Source: Hyphomicrobium facile (GTDB lineage: Bacteria > Pseudomonadota > Alphaproteobacteria > Rhizobiales > Hyphomicrobiaceae). Taken from it: a DNA stretch of 64,000 nucleotides. The notes under the pieces are model-generated. The model ran no database searches. It saw only the letters and a program-made list of their open reading frames with translations, and was not told where the DNA came from. Shown piece by piece: positions 10,064 to 18,974 of this stretch. The position numbers and the translations under genes are program-made. Each line of letters starts with the position of its first letter. Position 1 is the stretch's first letter. The stretch covers positions 124,001 through 188,000 of the forward strand of contig NZ_FPCH01000004.1 in NCBI RefSeq assembly GCF_900116175.1, written 5' to 3'.

Positions 10064-10140
10064 AGCGTCCGCCATTGGACGCTGATGAATCCTTAACAGC
10101 GGAAATCCCGCTGTTAAGGCGAGTTGAAACCTTCAACTCG
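10064..10140 (-). promoter_or_regulatory. Structured leader RNA, probable NasT (ANTAR) target
   Basis: Three hairpins precede the terminator on the minus strand. Hairpin one (10140-10120) has a 9-bp stem. Hairpin two (10119-10091) has a 12-bp stem around a 5-base loop. Hairpin three (10083-10064) has a 7-bp stem, AGCGTCC/GGACGCT, with the hexaloop AATGGC. A hexaloop with A at position 1 and G at position 4 is the hallmark of RNAs bound by ANTAR antiterminators. Only hairpin three shows it cleanly; the loops of the other two have odd sizes, so the partner hairpin is uncertain. The nasT gene lies immediately upstream, which supports the role. Confidence 0.68.
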
Positions 10141-10258
10141 GTTCATGCAACAAGGGATAATGGCGTCCTGCGATGCTTCGCAAGTCCAAACATTCAGCAC
10201 CTTAGCGCCTCGTCCGCGCAAAATTTGTGCAGTGCACTTCTGACGCAGATCGCTTCTT

Positions 10259-11482
10259 TTACTGCTTCTGGCTCGCGATGTAGGCGTCGAGCTTGTCGGG
10301 ATCGAACAGGCCGCCATCGAAAAATCCGTCGGGTCCAAGCACGAGACTTGCCCCGGATGAGCCAACCGGAGTCGCAGCGGTTAAGGCGCCCTCGACCTTG
10401 GCATTCGCAACGGGAAGCGCGATGCCTAAGGGCTTCAACGCCGCCCGATAGAGATCCGGCCGATATGTCTCGCGCGCGACTTGCGCGTTTTTGGCGGTGT
10501 GCTGCACTTGGCCCCAACGGACCATCTGCGAATAGAACCAAAGCGCGTGGCTCTTCCAGGGGAAGGTCGCGGCCTTTGCGAACGTCACGAAGAAATCAGA
10601 AACATCTGCCGTGCGCTCCTTGCCGATCGGCAACTGGCTGCGAAGCGCTGGCAACATCCATCCTACAGGCTGCGCGACATACAGCTTCTCCGCCAGAATC
10701 CGCGCGAGGTCGTCGTGATTGTGCGAATCTCCACACCATTTCGCGGCGTTGCCAAGGGCCCGCAACAATGCGGTTAGCGCTTCCGGATTTTCCTCTGCCC
10801 AGTGCGCATCCGCACCGAGAACCTTCTCAGGGCTCGATCGCCATATAGCGGCTTTCACAGTCGCGATGTGGCCGCGGCCAAGAAGAGCTGCGGCGGTGTT
10901 CCACGGCTCGCCAACGCAATAGCCATCGATGGTTCCACTCGCCAATGCGTCGACCATCAGCGGCGGCGGAACGATGACGATCTCGATATCGCGCAACGGA
11001 TCGATCCCGCAGGCCGCCAGCCAATAGCGAAGCTCGTAGTTGTGGCCCGAGTACGGATGAACAACTGCGAATCGCAACTGCGGCTTGATCCCCACGACGC
11101 GTTCGAGAACGACCTTTTTCAGAGCTTGTCCCGCCGTTGCGGGATCGAAGTTCGCTTCTGCTCCGTGCGCCGACATGGCGTCCCAGACGGCATTCGAAAC
11201 GGTGACCGCATTTCCGCCCAGGCCGAGCGCCATCGGAACGATCGTCGGAACGGCAAGTGGCGTCAGGCCGAGATTGCAGGCAATCGGCATGGGCGCCAGC
11301 ATGTGCGCGACCTGGAAGTGTCCAACGGCAAGGCGATCACGGATGTTGGCCCATGACATCTCGCGTACCAACATGAGGTCGATGCCCTCAGCCTCGGCGA
11401 ACCCCATTTCTTTCGCCGTGACGAGCACCGCACTATCGAGAAGAGGCATGAAGCCCGCAGTGATCTGGTGCGATATAGCCAT
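10259..11482 (-). CDS. nasS: Nitrate/nitrite sensor protein NasS
   Basis: A 407-residue protein related to the nitrate-binding NrtA/CmpA proteins but with no signal peptide, as expected for the cytoplasmic sensor NasS. Family blocks include AGFMPLLDSAVLVTAKEMGF at the start, GTIDGYCVGEPWN in the middle and the WGQVQ region near the end. In studied bacteria NasS holds NasT inactive until nitrate or nitrite binds. The ATG at 11482 has GAGGAGGAG upstream; a GTG at 11488 overlaps the nasT stop and is less likely. It is cotranscribed with nasT and ends about 120 bases before the leader hairpins. Confidence 0.92.
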   Translation of the reverse strand: MAISHQITAGFMPLLDSAVLVTAKEMGFAEAEGIDLMLVREMSWANIRDRLAVGHFQVAHMLAPMPIACNLGLTPLAVPTIVPMALGLGGNAVTVSNAVWDAMSAHGAEANFDPATAGQALKKVVLERVVGIKPQLRFAVVHPYSGHNYELRYWLAACGIDPLRDIEIVIVPPPLMVDALASGTIDGYCVGEPWNTAAALLGRGHIATVKAAIWRSSPEKVLGADAHWAEENPEALTALLRALGNAAKWCGDSHNHDDLARILAEKLYVAQPVGWMLPALRSQLPIGKERTADVSDFFVTFAKAATFPWKSHALWFYSQMVRWGQVQHTAKNAQVARETYRPDLYRAALKPLGIALPVANAKVEGALTAATPVGSSGASLVLGPDGFFDGGLFDPDKLDAYIASQKQ

Positions 11483-11484
11483 AT

Positions 11485-12108
11485 TCACTCCTCCTCGTTG
11501 GGTGGTGCGAGGAGCCCGGCTGCTGTGATCAGGCTTTCGGCAATTTCCGAGATCTTCCGGTTCTGGCTCATGGCCGTCTTGCGCAACAGCACGTACGCCT
11601 GCTGCTCCGACAAGCCGCGCGTCGACATCAAAATGCCTTTGGCACGTTCCACGAGCTTGCGCTTTTCGAGTTCGGAGCGCGCCTCATCGAGCTCTCGCGA
11701 CATGCGCGAGAAAGCGTTGAAACGGCTGATCGCCATGTCGAGGACAGGCTTGACGCGCTCTCGTTTTAGGCCGTCGACGACATAGGCCGAGACGCCGGCT
11801 TCAACCGCCGCCTCGATCGAAGCGCTGTCCGACCGGTCGACGAACATCGCGATCGGGCGCTTAACGGCGCGCGAAAGCTGGAACATGTGCTCGAGCATGT
11901 CCCGGTTCGGGTTTTCGAGATTGATCATGATGACGTCCGGCTGAATCTCCTCGATGCGCCGGGCAATACCGATGACATCGTGGACAATCGTCAGGTCGTC
12001 GTCGCCAGCTTCGCGCAGCCCCGCTTCAATTACGGAAGCACGGAGCTGGTTCTCGTCGATGACCAGAATGGAAAGTGGCTTCTGCCCCGCTGGCATATCT
12101 TCATCCAT
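11485..12108 (-). CDS. nasT: ANTAR-domain response regulator, transcription antiterminator NasT
   Basis: About 207 residues from the ATG at 12108. The N-terminal pseudo-receiver domain (ILVIDENQLRASVIEAGLRE) is followed by a coiled coil (RMSRELDEARSELEKRKLVE) and a C-terminal ANTAR domain (RAKGILMSTRGLSEQQAYVL), which binds hairpin RNA. NasT prevents termination in the nitrate operon leader when released by NasS. The stop is three bases before the nasS ATG. Other possible starts are a TTG at 12150 and an ATG at 12096. Confidence 0.93.
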   Translation of the reverse strand: MDEDMPAGQKPLSILVIDENQLRASVIEAGLREAGDDDLTIVHDVIGIARRIEEIQPDVIMINLENPNRDMLEHMFQLSRAVKRPIAMFVDRSDSASIEAAVEAGVSAYVVDGLKRERVKPVLDMAISRFNAFSRMSRELDEARSELEKRKLVERAKGILMSTRGLSEQQAYVLLRKTAMSQNRKISEIAESLITAAGLLAPPNEEE

Positions 12109-12188
12109 GTGCGAGACTAATCCGCCTACATGATTTATGCGCCCGGTCAACTATGCAAAGAAGCATGGGCCGGATGGCGCCCGCATCG

Positions 12189-12680
12189 TTACGACCCGTG
12201 CTCGCGTTCGAACTGCTCGAGTAATTTGCGCAGAGTAGGACGTATGCCTTTCAATTCTTCAAGGTGATTGACGGAAAGCGCGGCCAACGTTTCTTCGCCC
12301 TCTTTCGTGATGTGAACCTGTATCCGGCGCCCGTCGGCTGGATCGGTTTTCCTGACCACGAGTCCGAGGCTCACCAGCCGGTCGACGAGCCCGACCGCCG
12401 TATGATGACGAACGAGCAAGCGCTCCGCAATTTGGCTGATGCTAAGCCAGTCCTTCTCGGGAGCGCCTTTGATCGAGAGAAGCGCTTGATGCTGTTGCGG
12501 CGTGATGCCTGATCGAGCCGCCGCTTCCTCGCTGAAAGCTTGAAACTTGCGAAGCGCATAGCGGAATTCCGCAAGCGCCTCGTAGTTTGCCTTTGTGACC
12601 GCGCTGCGCTTCGCCGCACCTCTACGGGTCGGAGAAGGACGAGCCTCTGGGTGGCGCTTGTCCACTGCCACTCCCTTCAT
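12189..12680 (-). CDS. MarR-family transcriptional regulator
   Basis: A 163-residue protein with a basic N-terminal tail and a winged helix-turn-helix (SISQIAERLLVRHHTAVGLV then DRLVSLGLVVRKTDPADGRR), the diagnostic MarR wing. The ITPQQHQALLSIKG segment before it is also typical. It lies 80 bp upstream of nasT on the same strand, with the ClC channel gene divergent on the other side. Its target is not visible from sequence. No cysteine or clear ligand site stands out. Confidence 0.88.
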   Translation of the reverse strand: MKGVAVDKRHPEARPSPTRRGAAKRSAVTKANYEALAEFRYALRKFQAFSEEAAARSGITPQQHQALLSIKGAPEKDWLSISQIAERLLVRHHTAVGLVDRLVSLGLVVRKTDPADGRRIQVHITKEGEETLAALSVNHLEELKGIRPTLRKLLEQFEREHGS

Positions 12681-12872
12681 TCACATTCTGACGCTTCGCG
12701 CGGACAATAGATCGCACATCTCATTGGTCAACGGCGCGAACGAGAAGTCTTGAGCACCGCAGCCGCGTCGTTCGTCGCGGCCCCATGGCCTGCTTGCATT
12801 TATATCGCAATACGATATTTAGGTCGCCGTTGAGCTTCCAGCAGTTGCATCAGCCGCCAAAGCAGGGACGGA

Positions 12873-14675
12873 ATGAAGCCCGTAGAGATCGATCGCACCC
12901 TCGGCGATTTTACCACGAACCCGCGCGTGCTTTTCGTCGCGTTCATCGCCGTCTTCATCGCGTCGGTCAGCGTTGCCGCTGGTGTCGCCTTACTCGCCCT
13001 CATTCGCCTATGCACGAACATCGCCTATTTCGGCGAATGGTCCTTTACGCCCCATACGATCGGTCAGATTCCGCTTGGTTGGGGCTCGATCTTGATCCCT
13101 ATGGCGGGCGCGCTGATCATCGGCTTCATGGCGCGCTATGGCAGCGAGAAAATTCGCGGCCACGGAATTCCGGAGGCGTTGGAAGCCATCCTTTTGGGCC
13201 GCTCACGCGTCAGTCCGAAGGTTGCTGTCCTGAAGCCTATTTCGTCGGCGATCTCGATTGGTACTGGCGGCCCTTTCGGCGCCGAAGGACCGATCATTAT
13301 GACGGGCGGCGCGCTTGGCTCGCTCATCGCTCAGATGCTCCCTGTCAGCGACAACGAACGAAAGACGCTCCTGGTCGCGGGTGCGGCTGCCGGGATGACA
13401 ACGGTCTTCGGTACTCCCATTGCCGCGGTGATGCTGGCCGTCGAACTTCTGCTTTTTGAGTGGGCGCCGCGAAGCTTCATTCCTGTGGCCGTGGCCGCAG
13501 CGGTGGCCGCGGTCGAGCGAACGTATCTTCACATGCCGTCGACCTTGTTTCCCTTTTGGGCTGATGTGCAGATTTCGATCACGGGACTGTTGGGCTGGGT
13601 AACAGCAGGAGTGATCGCGGGTCTGCTCTCGGGGTGCCTCACGAAGCTCGTCTACACGACAGAGGATCTATTTTCCAAGCTACCAATCCACTGGATGTGG
13701 TGGCCGATGATCGGCGGGGCATTTGTCGGCCTCGGAGGCATGATTGACCCGCGCGCCCTAAGCGTCGGCTACGACAATATCGAGCATCTTCTCAGAGGCG
13801 ATCTCTCCACCGGGAGTGCCTTATCTCTGATGCTCGTCAAAATGACGATCTGGGGAATCGCTCTCGGCTCGGGCACATCCGGAGGCGTCCTCGCCCCTCT
13901 CCTCATTATCGGTGGCGCTACAGGTATGGTTCTAACAGCCATAATGCCAACAGTGAGCGCGGGGTTCTGGCCGTTTCTGGTCATGGCCGCGATGATGAGC
14001 GGGACGATGCGCGTCCCGCTCACTGCAACATTCTTTGCAGTCGAACTGACTGGCGCAATGAACTGCTTCCTGCCCGCGATGGTGGCTTGCGTTACGGCCT
14101 ATTGCGTCGCGATCCTCACAACGCGCCGCTCCATCTTGACGGAACGGCTGGCGCGGCGGGGACACCATATTGTCTGCGAATATCATGTTAGCCCGTTTGC
14201 CATGACTCGCGTCGCGGATGTGATGACGCAAAGCGTTCAGATGGTGCCGGGCTCAATGACCTTGCGCGAGGCGGCGGCACTCCTCGTCGATCCGTCAACG
14301 ACGCATCCTACGTTTCCAGTTGTCGACAGACAAACACGTGTTCTCGGGATAATCGATCCCCCCGCAATCATCCGTTGGCGCCGTGAAAGACATTCACGTA
14401 CGGCCACACTCGCTCAGCTTCTCGATGGAACCAAGCCAACAATCGCCTATCCTGACGACCATCTCGACGCTGTCGTCGAGCGAATGAACTCCGCGAACGT
14501 CGCCCATATGTCGGTTGTTGACAAACAAAATGGTCATCTTGTCGGGTACGTTTCCTGGAAGGACTTGATCGGCTCTCAAGCAAGTACACACGGCGAACGC
14601 CGAACGGCCTTCTTTGGAGACAAACGTGGTTCGCGCGAAGAAGAATTGCGGGCTAACGCCACCAGGACCTTTTGA
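12873..14675 (+). CDS. ClC-family chloride channel/antiporter with C-terminal CBS domains
   Basis: A 600-residue inner-membrane protein. ClC signatures are in order: RGHGIPEALEAI near 95, GTGGPFGAEGPIIMTGG near 130 (E138 is the equivalent of the gating glutamate), and GSGTSGGVLAPLLIIGG near 330. Residues about 440-570 hold a CBS pair (RVADVMTQSVQMVPGSMTL and the MSVVDKQNGHLVGYVSWKDL region), which usually binds adenine nucleotides. Family knowledge predicts chloride or other anion movement, possibly coupled to protons. Placement next to nitrate genes makes nitrate a possible substrate, but nothing in the sequence proves it. Confidence 0.93.
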   Translation: MKPVEIDRTLGDFTTNPRVLFVAFIAVFIASVSVAAGVALLALIRLCTNIAYFGEWSFTPHTIGQIPLGWGSILIPMAGALIIGFMARYGSEKIRGHGIPEALEAILLGRSRVSPKVAVLKPISSAISIGTGGPFGAEGPIIMTGGALGSLIAQMLPVSDNERKTLLVAGAAAGMTTVFGTPIAAVMLAVELLLFEWAPRSFIPVAVAAAVAAVERTYLHMPSTLFPFWADVQISITGLLGWVTAGVIAGLLSGCLTKLVYTTEDLFSKLPIHWMWWPMIGGAFVGLGGMIDPRALSVGYDNIEHLLRGDLSTGSALSLMLVKMTIWGIALGSGTSGGVLAPLLIIGGATGMVLTAIMPTVSAGFWPFLVMAAMMSGTMRVPLTATFFAVELTGAMNCFLPAMVACVTAYCVAILTTRRSILTERLARRGHHIVCEYHVSPFAMTRVADVMTQSVQMVPGSMTLREAAALLVDPSTTHPTFPVVDRQTRVLGIIDPPAIIRWRRERHSRTATLAQLLDGTKPTIAYPDDHLDAVVERMNSANVAHMSVVDKQNGHLVGYVSWKDLIGSQASTHGERRTAFFGDKRGSREEELRANATRTF

Positions 14676-14754
14676 TACGGCGGAGCCCTTTTTTGCGGTT
14701 TGAATTTAGCTCCTCTCCGAATGGCATATCCTCCATGAATCATCCGTCACTTTC

Positions 14755-15183
14755 CTAACCGCCTGGCCTGGGAGGGAAATCCCGTGGCTTAAGTGCTATA
14801 TCGGCGAGAGTATAACGATCCAGCGTGGCGAGAAATCCGGCTCGGGCCTCGTTGAGCACGCCACGCAATTTACAGCGTGGTGTAATCGCGCAATGATTTT
14901 CGGCGCCGAAGCATTCAACCAGCGCGAAATCGGGTTCGGTTGCGCGAATGACGTCTCCAAGACGGATTTTTTCCGGCGGCTTGGCCAGAACGACACCACC
15001 CAAACGGCCGCGGACAGAGGTGAGAAAGCCACTACTCGTGAGTTGGTTTACGACCTTCATCAAGTGGGCGCGAGAAATACCATAGATGCCGGCGGTCTCT
15101 TCAATGGTAATCCGGCGGTCGCCTTGGCTCGCTGCATAAAGAAGAACGCGCAGGCTGTAATCGGTAAAGTCCGTCAACTGCAT
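14755..15183 (-). CDS. nsrR: Rrf2-family nitric-oxide-sensing repressor NsrR
   Basis: A 142-residue Rrf2 protein: winged helix-turn-helix (TIEETAGIYGISRAHLMKVV), the VRGRLGGVVLA wing, and three cysteines in the spacing expected for the [Fe-S] cluster (VECFGAENHCAITPRCKLRG). NsrR represses nitric oxide detoxification genes until NO attacks the cluster. It is divergent from hmp, and an NsrR-like palindrome sits in the shared promoter region, so the assignment is strongly supported by context. Confidence 0.92.
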   Translation of the reverse strand: MQLTDFTDYSLRVLLYAASQGDRRITIEETAGIYGISRAHLMKVVNQLTSSGFLTSVRGRLGGVVLAKPPEKIRLGDVIRATEPDFALVECFGAENHCAITPRCKLRGVLNEARAGFLATLDRYTLADIALKPRDFPPRPGG

Positions 15184-15364
15184 CGCTACACCCGAGCCTC
15201 GCGCGAATATTAAAGTACCTCGAAGCTATATTTTGTCGATCCGCTTCGCAACTTGCGTAGGCGCGTCGCACAACGGCCGACCACGTCACGCTGGCGCTTC
15301 CCTGGCGGTTCAAACAGCCTATCGCATGCGCGGCAATTTGGCCGTTCCAGCTCCCTTGACCTAA

Positions 15365-15387
15365 AAGATATATAAAAAATATATCTT
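15365..15387 (+). promoter_or_regulatory. Probable NsrR operator upstream of hmp
   Basis: A 23-bp inverted repeat of 11-1-11 form, with arms AAGATATATAA and AAATATATCTT (10 of 11 positions symmetrical). It resembles the known NsrR site, whose arms read approximately AAGATGCATTT. A wider 11-5-11 perfect repeat spans 15363-15389. It ends about 60 bases before the hmp ATG, where a repressor could block the promoter. Confidence 0.7.
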
Positions 15388-15446
15388 TTGCCGTTGAACT
15401 TGGCACCAGGAAAAATTCTTGGCCGCACGCATCGGAGGGAAGCACC

Positions 15447-16679
15447 ATGCTAAGTCAGAAGACCATCCAAATCGTCAAGGCAACTGCTCCTGTTCTTCAA
15501 GAGCACGGCAATACGTTGACGCGACACTTCTACAACCGCATGTTTTCCCACAATCCGGAGGTGCTTCCCTATTTCAACCGTACGAACCAGACGGCAGGTA
15601 AGCAGCAAGCCGCGTTGGCATCTGCGATTTGCGCGTATGCAGCAAACATCGACAATCTCGGCCAGCTAAAAGAGGCGGTGGAGCTTATCGCGCAGAAGCA
15701 TGCGTCGTTGCAGATCAAGCCCGAGCACTATCCCATTGTCGGCGAGAATCTCTTGGCTTCAATTCGCGAAGTACTGGGCAGCGCCGCGACTGAGGAAATC
15801 GTCGCCGCGTGGGGCGAAGCTTACGGGTTTTTGGCCGATATTCTCATCAACCGCGAGGCCCAAATATATAGCGAGGCCGCATCGGTTCCGGGAGGCTGGC
15901 AAGGGTTCCGCCGCTTCATCGTATCGAAGAAAGAGCAGGAAAGCAGCATCGTAACATCGTTCTATCTGACTCCCGAAGACAAAGGTCCGCTGCCAACCTT
16001 CAAGCCCGGCCAATATATCACCATTCGCGTGCATACCGCTGACTGGCAGACGACTATGCGTCAGTATAGCCTCTCCGCCAAACCTAATTCGGATTGGCTG
16101 CGCATCAGCGTGAAGCGAGAAGACGGCGTCGGCGGAACAGCACCGGCAGGCTATGTCTCGAATCTATTGCACGACTCTCTGGCTGTCGGCGCGATATTGG
16201 AAGTGGCTCCTCCGTGCGGCGAATTCTTTCTGCATCAGGACGATGAGAACGAGCGGCCGTTGGTCCTCATCGCAGGAGGTATCGGAATTACGCCGTTGAT
16301 GAGCATGCTGCAAACTGCTCTGGATAGGTTTCCGAAGCGCGAAGTTGCCTTTATTCACGGTTGCCAGAACGAAGAAGTGCAGGCTTTCAAAGCGACCGTC
16401 GAAGAACTCAAGGCACAGCACAACAACTTGCATGCGCACTTTCGCTATCTCGATCCGCAAAGGCCCCTCGGCAGCGATGGCATTGCAACCAGCAAAGGCT
16501 TCATCGATGCAAAGCTGATCGAGACGATGATCAGCAATCGCGACGCAGAGTATTATTATTGCGGCCCGACGCCTTTCCTCGCCAAAATGCATCGCCTTCT
16601 GAACGCGTGGAATGTGCCGCACGCGCAGCAACATTTCGAATTCTTTGGGCCAAAGGCTGAGCTCGCAGCATTTGCGTGA
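15447..16679 (+). CDS. hmp: Flavohemoglobin, nitric oxide dioxygenase
   Basis: A 410-residue protein of normal length. The N-terminal globin domain (residues 1-140) contains the proximal heme region KHASLQIKPEHYPIVGENLL. The FAD domain has MRQYSLSAKP and the NAD domain has PLVLIAGGIGITPLMSML and YYYCGPTPFLAKM. It oxidises NO to nitrate with O2 and NAD(P)H in the cytoplasm. It is divergent from nsrR and preceded by an NsrR-type palindrome, with a GGAGG ribosome site. Protection from NO made during nitrate/nitrite metabolism fits the neighbourhood. Confidence 0.96.
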   Translation: MLSQKTIQIVKATAPVLQEHGNTLTRHFYNRMFSHNPEVLPYFNRTNQTAGKQQAALASAICAYAANIDNLGQLKEAVELIAQKHASLQIKPEHYPIVGENLLASIREVLGSAATEEIVAAWGEAYGFLADILINREAQIYSEAASVPGGWQGFRRFIVSKKEQESSIVTSFYLTPEDKGPLPTFKPGQYITIRVHTADWQTTMRQYSLSAKPNSDWLRISVKREDGVGGTAPAGYVSNLLHDSLAVGAILEVAPPCGEFFLHQDDENERPLVLIAGGIGITPLMSMLQTALDRFPKREVAFIHGCQNEEVQAFKATVEELKAQHNNLHAHFRYLDPQRPLGSDGIATSKGFIDAKLIETMISNRDAEYYYCGPTPFLAKMHRLLNAWNVPHAQQHFEFFGPKAELAAFA

Positions 16680-16680
16680 A

Positions 16681-16908
16681 ATTGCTCAGGACCATCACGG
16701 GCGGGCTTCTGATAAGGCCACTTCCCAAACGACAGAGCCTTTTCGTAGGTTCGCCCCCCGTGATGACGCCATCCACGCTTGACATGAATTTCTGGAAGCC
16801 GTGGTCCTCGCCTTCGGTTGGAAGGCCTTCCAGCCAGTCAATGTCGCCACCGAGACGCGCAATGAACCCGCCGAGACTGCTCGCAATGAAGACGTGGCCT
16901 GTGGTCAT
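16681..16908 (-). pseudogene. Remnant of a dihydrofolate-reductase-like (RibD C-terminal) protein
   Basis: From the ATG at 16908 the minus strand reads MTTGHVFIASSLGGFIARLG, then DIDWLEGLPTEGEDHGF and MSSVDGVI, the characteristic N-terminus of small DHFR-like/RibD-C reductases. After DGVITGG the frame is lost. In the next frame the family pattern continues as RTYEKALSFGKWPYQKP, and a second shift restores VMVLS. The remaining ~100 residues are missing because the sequence runs into the 3' end of hmp. Two frameshifts plus truncation make this a clear relic. Confidence 0.72.
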
Positions 16909-17338
16909 AGCGAAAGAATAGCCCCGCGCTGCTATCACGCGAGGTAGCATGTCGACAAGTGACCCGGAGCGGTCGAAATCGCCTTGTACGCTAAATGGTG
17001 AGCGACGCACCCGATCGACGCATAAACCACACGTCCCATCTGTCGGCGAGCGTCTGTTTTCCGGCAATGCCTGGACAGCCGTTGGGTCGCTGTATCCCAA
17101 AAGCAGACCTCGGACGATGATCGTTCCGATCAGTCGATAGTTGTGCGCGGAATGTCCGCATTGAGGTGGCGAGCTGTCATCATAGAAGCGACGGCGATAG
17201 CCGCAACTGACCCAAAGCGGACTCCGATCGTCAAAGTGCTTCCGGCGCGCGGGTACGCTATCTACGCCGGCCCAGGCAAACATGTGTCGCCAATTCAAGT
17301 GTGGAGGGCAGTCAGATCGATCCGAGTTTTCCTCTCGG
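16909..17338. other. Intergenic relic region with copies of a dispersed repeat
   Basis: No gene is supported. Two short blocks, 17081-17110 (TATCCCAAAAGCAGACC) and 17201-17225 (ACTGACCCAAAGCGGACT), look like degenerate copies of one repeat unit that recurs, partly inverted, near 29014-29075 and 42676-42702. A long minus-strand open frame crosses the region but outside the DHFR-like relic has no recognisable content. Confidence 0.4.
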
Positions 17339-18769
17339 TCACGCTGAACCGTAACCGATGACGGCTTTCACTTCCAGAAAGTCGTGGATTCCCCATTCAC
17401 CGCATTCCCGCCCGTTCCCCGATTGCTTGAACCCACCAAAAGGCGCGGACATATCCGACGATGGATAATTGATCTTCACGTTCCCCGCACGGATCCGACG
17501 GGCAACTCTGCGAGCACGCTCCAGATCCGCAGATTGGACGTTGGCGGAGAGGCCGTAGGGCGTATCGTTCGCGATCTCTATGGCCTGTTCCTCACTGTCA
17601 TAAGGCATGATGGACAGCACCGGACCGAAGATCTCCTCGCGCGCGATCGTCATGTCCGGACGCACGTTACCGAACACGGTGGGGCGCACGTAGTAGCCGC
17701 GGTTCAGGCCTTGCGGGCGTCCGGGGCCACCGGCGACGAGCGTCGCACCTTCTTGGATGCCGCTTTCGATAAGCCGCTGAATCTTTTCGAACTGAATCTT
17801 GCTCGAGACAGGGCCCAGGTCGATCCCATTGGACTTCGGATCGCCGACCTCGATGCTGTCGGCCGTCCCCTTCGCCACGGACAACGCCTCAGCGTGCAAT
17901 TCGCGCGGTACCAGCATGCGAGTCGGCGCGTTGCAGGATTGGCCGGAATTACCGAAGCAGCTTTGCACGCCTTTCTTGACCGCAAACGCAAGATCGGCAT
18001 CCGGCAGAATAATGTTGGGAGACTTTCCCCCAAGCTCCAGTGCAACCCGCTTCACTGTGTCGGCCGCCAACTTGGTCACCAGAACTCCAGCGCGGGTCGA
18101 ACCCGTGAAAGAGATCATGTCTATGCCTAAATGGGTGGACATGGCTTGCCCGACCGTCAGCCCATCTCCATTGATCATATTATAGACGCCGCCCGGTACG
18201 CCCGCTGCGTGCATCACCTCTGAAAAGAGGATTGCACTCACCGGCGCAATCTCGCTTGGCTTGAGCACCATCGTACAGCCCGCGGCGATTGCCGGACCGA
18301 CTTTGCAGGCGATCTGGTTCATCGGCCAGTTCCAAGGCGTGATTAGTCCAGCCACGCCGACGCCCTCGAACACGATGCGTGTGTTGCCGCGCTGCTCCTC
18401 AAACTCATAGCTTTCAAGCGCGGTGAGCGTCGACACGAGTTGAGCGAGGCCGGCCGCCGCCTGGCTGTCGCGCGCCATGCCGATTGGTGCTCCCATCTCG
18501 TCGGAGATTGCGCGAGCAATATCATCGAGACGGTCGCTATAAGCTTTGATGATCCGCCTCAGGAGAGCCACGCGATCGCCCTTGCTCGTCTGCGAGAACG
18601 CGGAGAACGACCTACGAGCCGCCGCGACTGCGCGGTCAACATCCGCGGCCGAGCCGAGCGAGATCTTCGTGAATGGGTCTTCAGTCGCGGGGTTTATGAC
18701 GTCCAGAGTGCGAGGCGCGACCGGATCGACCCAAACCCCGTCGATGTAGAACTTCAGATGATTGTTCAT
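17339..18769 (-). CDS. NAD(P)-dependent aldehyde dehydrogenase
   Basis: A 476-residue member of the ALDH superfamily starting MNNHLKFYIDGVWVDP. Catalytic features are present: TPWNWPMNQ, the Rossmann region FTGSTRAGVLV, the general-base glutamate in ALELGGKSPN, the nucleophile in GNSGQSCNAPTR, and EEIFGPVLSI. The closest pattern is the betaine-aldehyde/aminoaldehyde group. It lies about 205 bases downstream of the betaine-type binding protein on the same strand, so it probably oxidises the aldehyde made by amine oxidation or demethylation of the imported substrate. The exact substrate is unknown. A longer in-frame start near 18817 is less likely. Confidence 0.93.
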   Translation of the reverse strand: MNNHLKFYIDGVWVDPVAPRTLDVINPATEDPFTKISLGSAADVDRAVAAARRSFSAFSQTSKGDRVALLRRIIKAYSDRLDDIARAISDEMGAPIGMARDSQAAAGLAQLVSTLTALESYEFEEQRGNTRIVFEGVGVAGLITPWNWPMNQIACKVGPAIAAGCTMVLKPSEIAPVSAILFSEVMHAAGVPGGVYNMINGDGLTVGQAMSTHLGIDMISFTGSTRAGVLVTKLAADTVKRVALELGGKSPNIILPDADLAFAVKKGVQSCFGNSGQSCNAPTRMLVPRELHAEALSVAKGTADSIEVGDPKSNGIDLGPVSSKIQFEKIQRLIESGIQEGATLVAGGPGRPQGLNRGYYVRPTVFGNVRPDMTIAREEIFGPVLSIMPYDSEEQAIEIANDTPYGLSANVQSADLERARRVARRIRAGNVKINYPSSDMSAPFGGFKQSGNGRECGEWGIHDFLEVKAVIGYGSA

Positions 18770-18974
18770 AGATTCGTTCCAAAACTCGTGACAGTGCACG
18801 CGACTTAGGATGGGCATTAGTCTGAGGATTGCCGGCGAGGATCAAGCGGCCGTCGCACACATTCACCACACGACGGCAGTGAACCGGGGGCGTTCAGCGA
18901 TACAAACAATCGGCGGCGTAGACGTTACACGCTGATGAAAAGTTGGCGGCGAGCCATGCCCGCCGCCTCACACC

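Noticed and set aside
10091-10119. Middle leader hairpin as a second ANTAR hexaloop
   Set aside because: The stem is strong but the loop has five bases (GATTT) and lacks the A1/G4 pattern.
10217-10232. Possible sigma-54 promoter before the nitrate leader (minus strand CTGCAC-N5-TTGC)
   Set aside because: The essential GG of the -24 element is absent, so the match is too weak to call.
16531-17298. 255-codon minus-strand frame covering the DHFR-like relic
   Set aside because: Only its middle part resembles a known family and that part shifts frame; the N-terminal section has no start context and the C-terminal section overlaps hmp.
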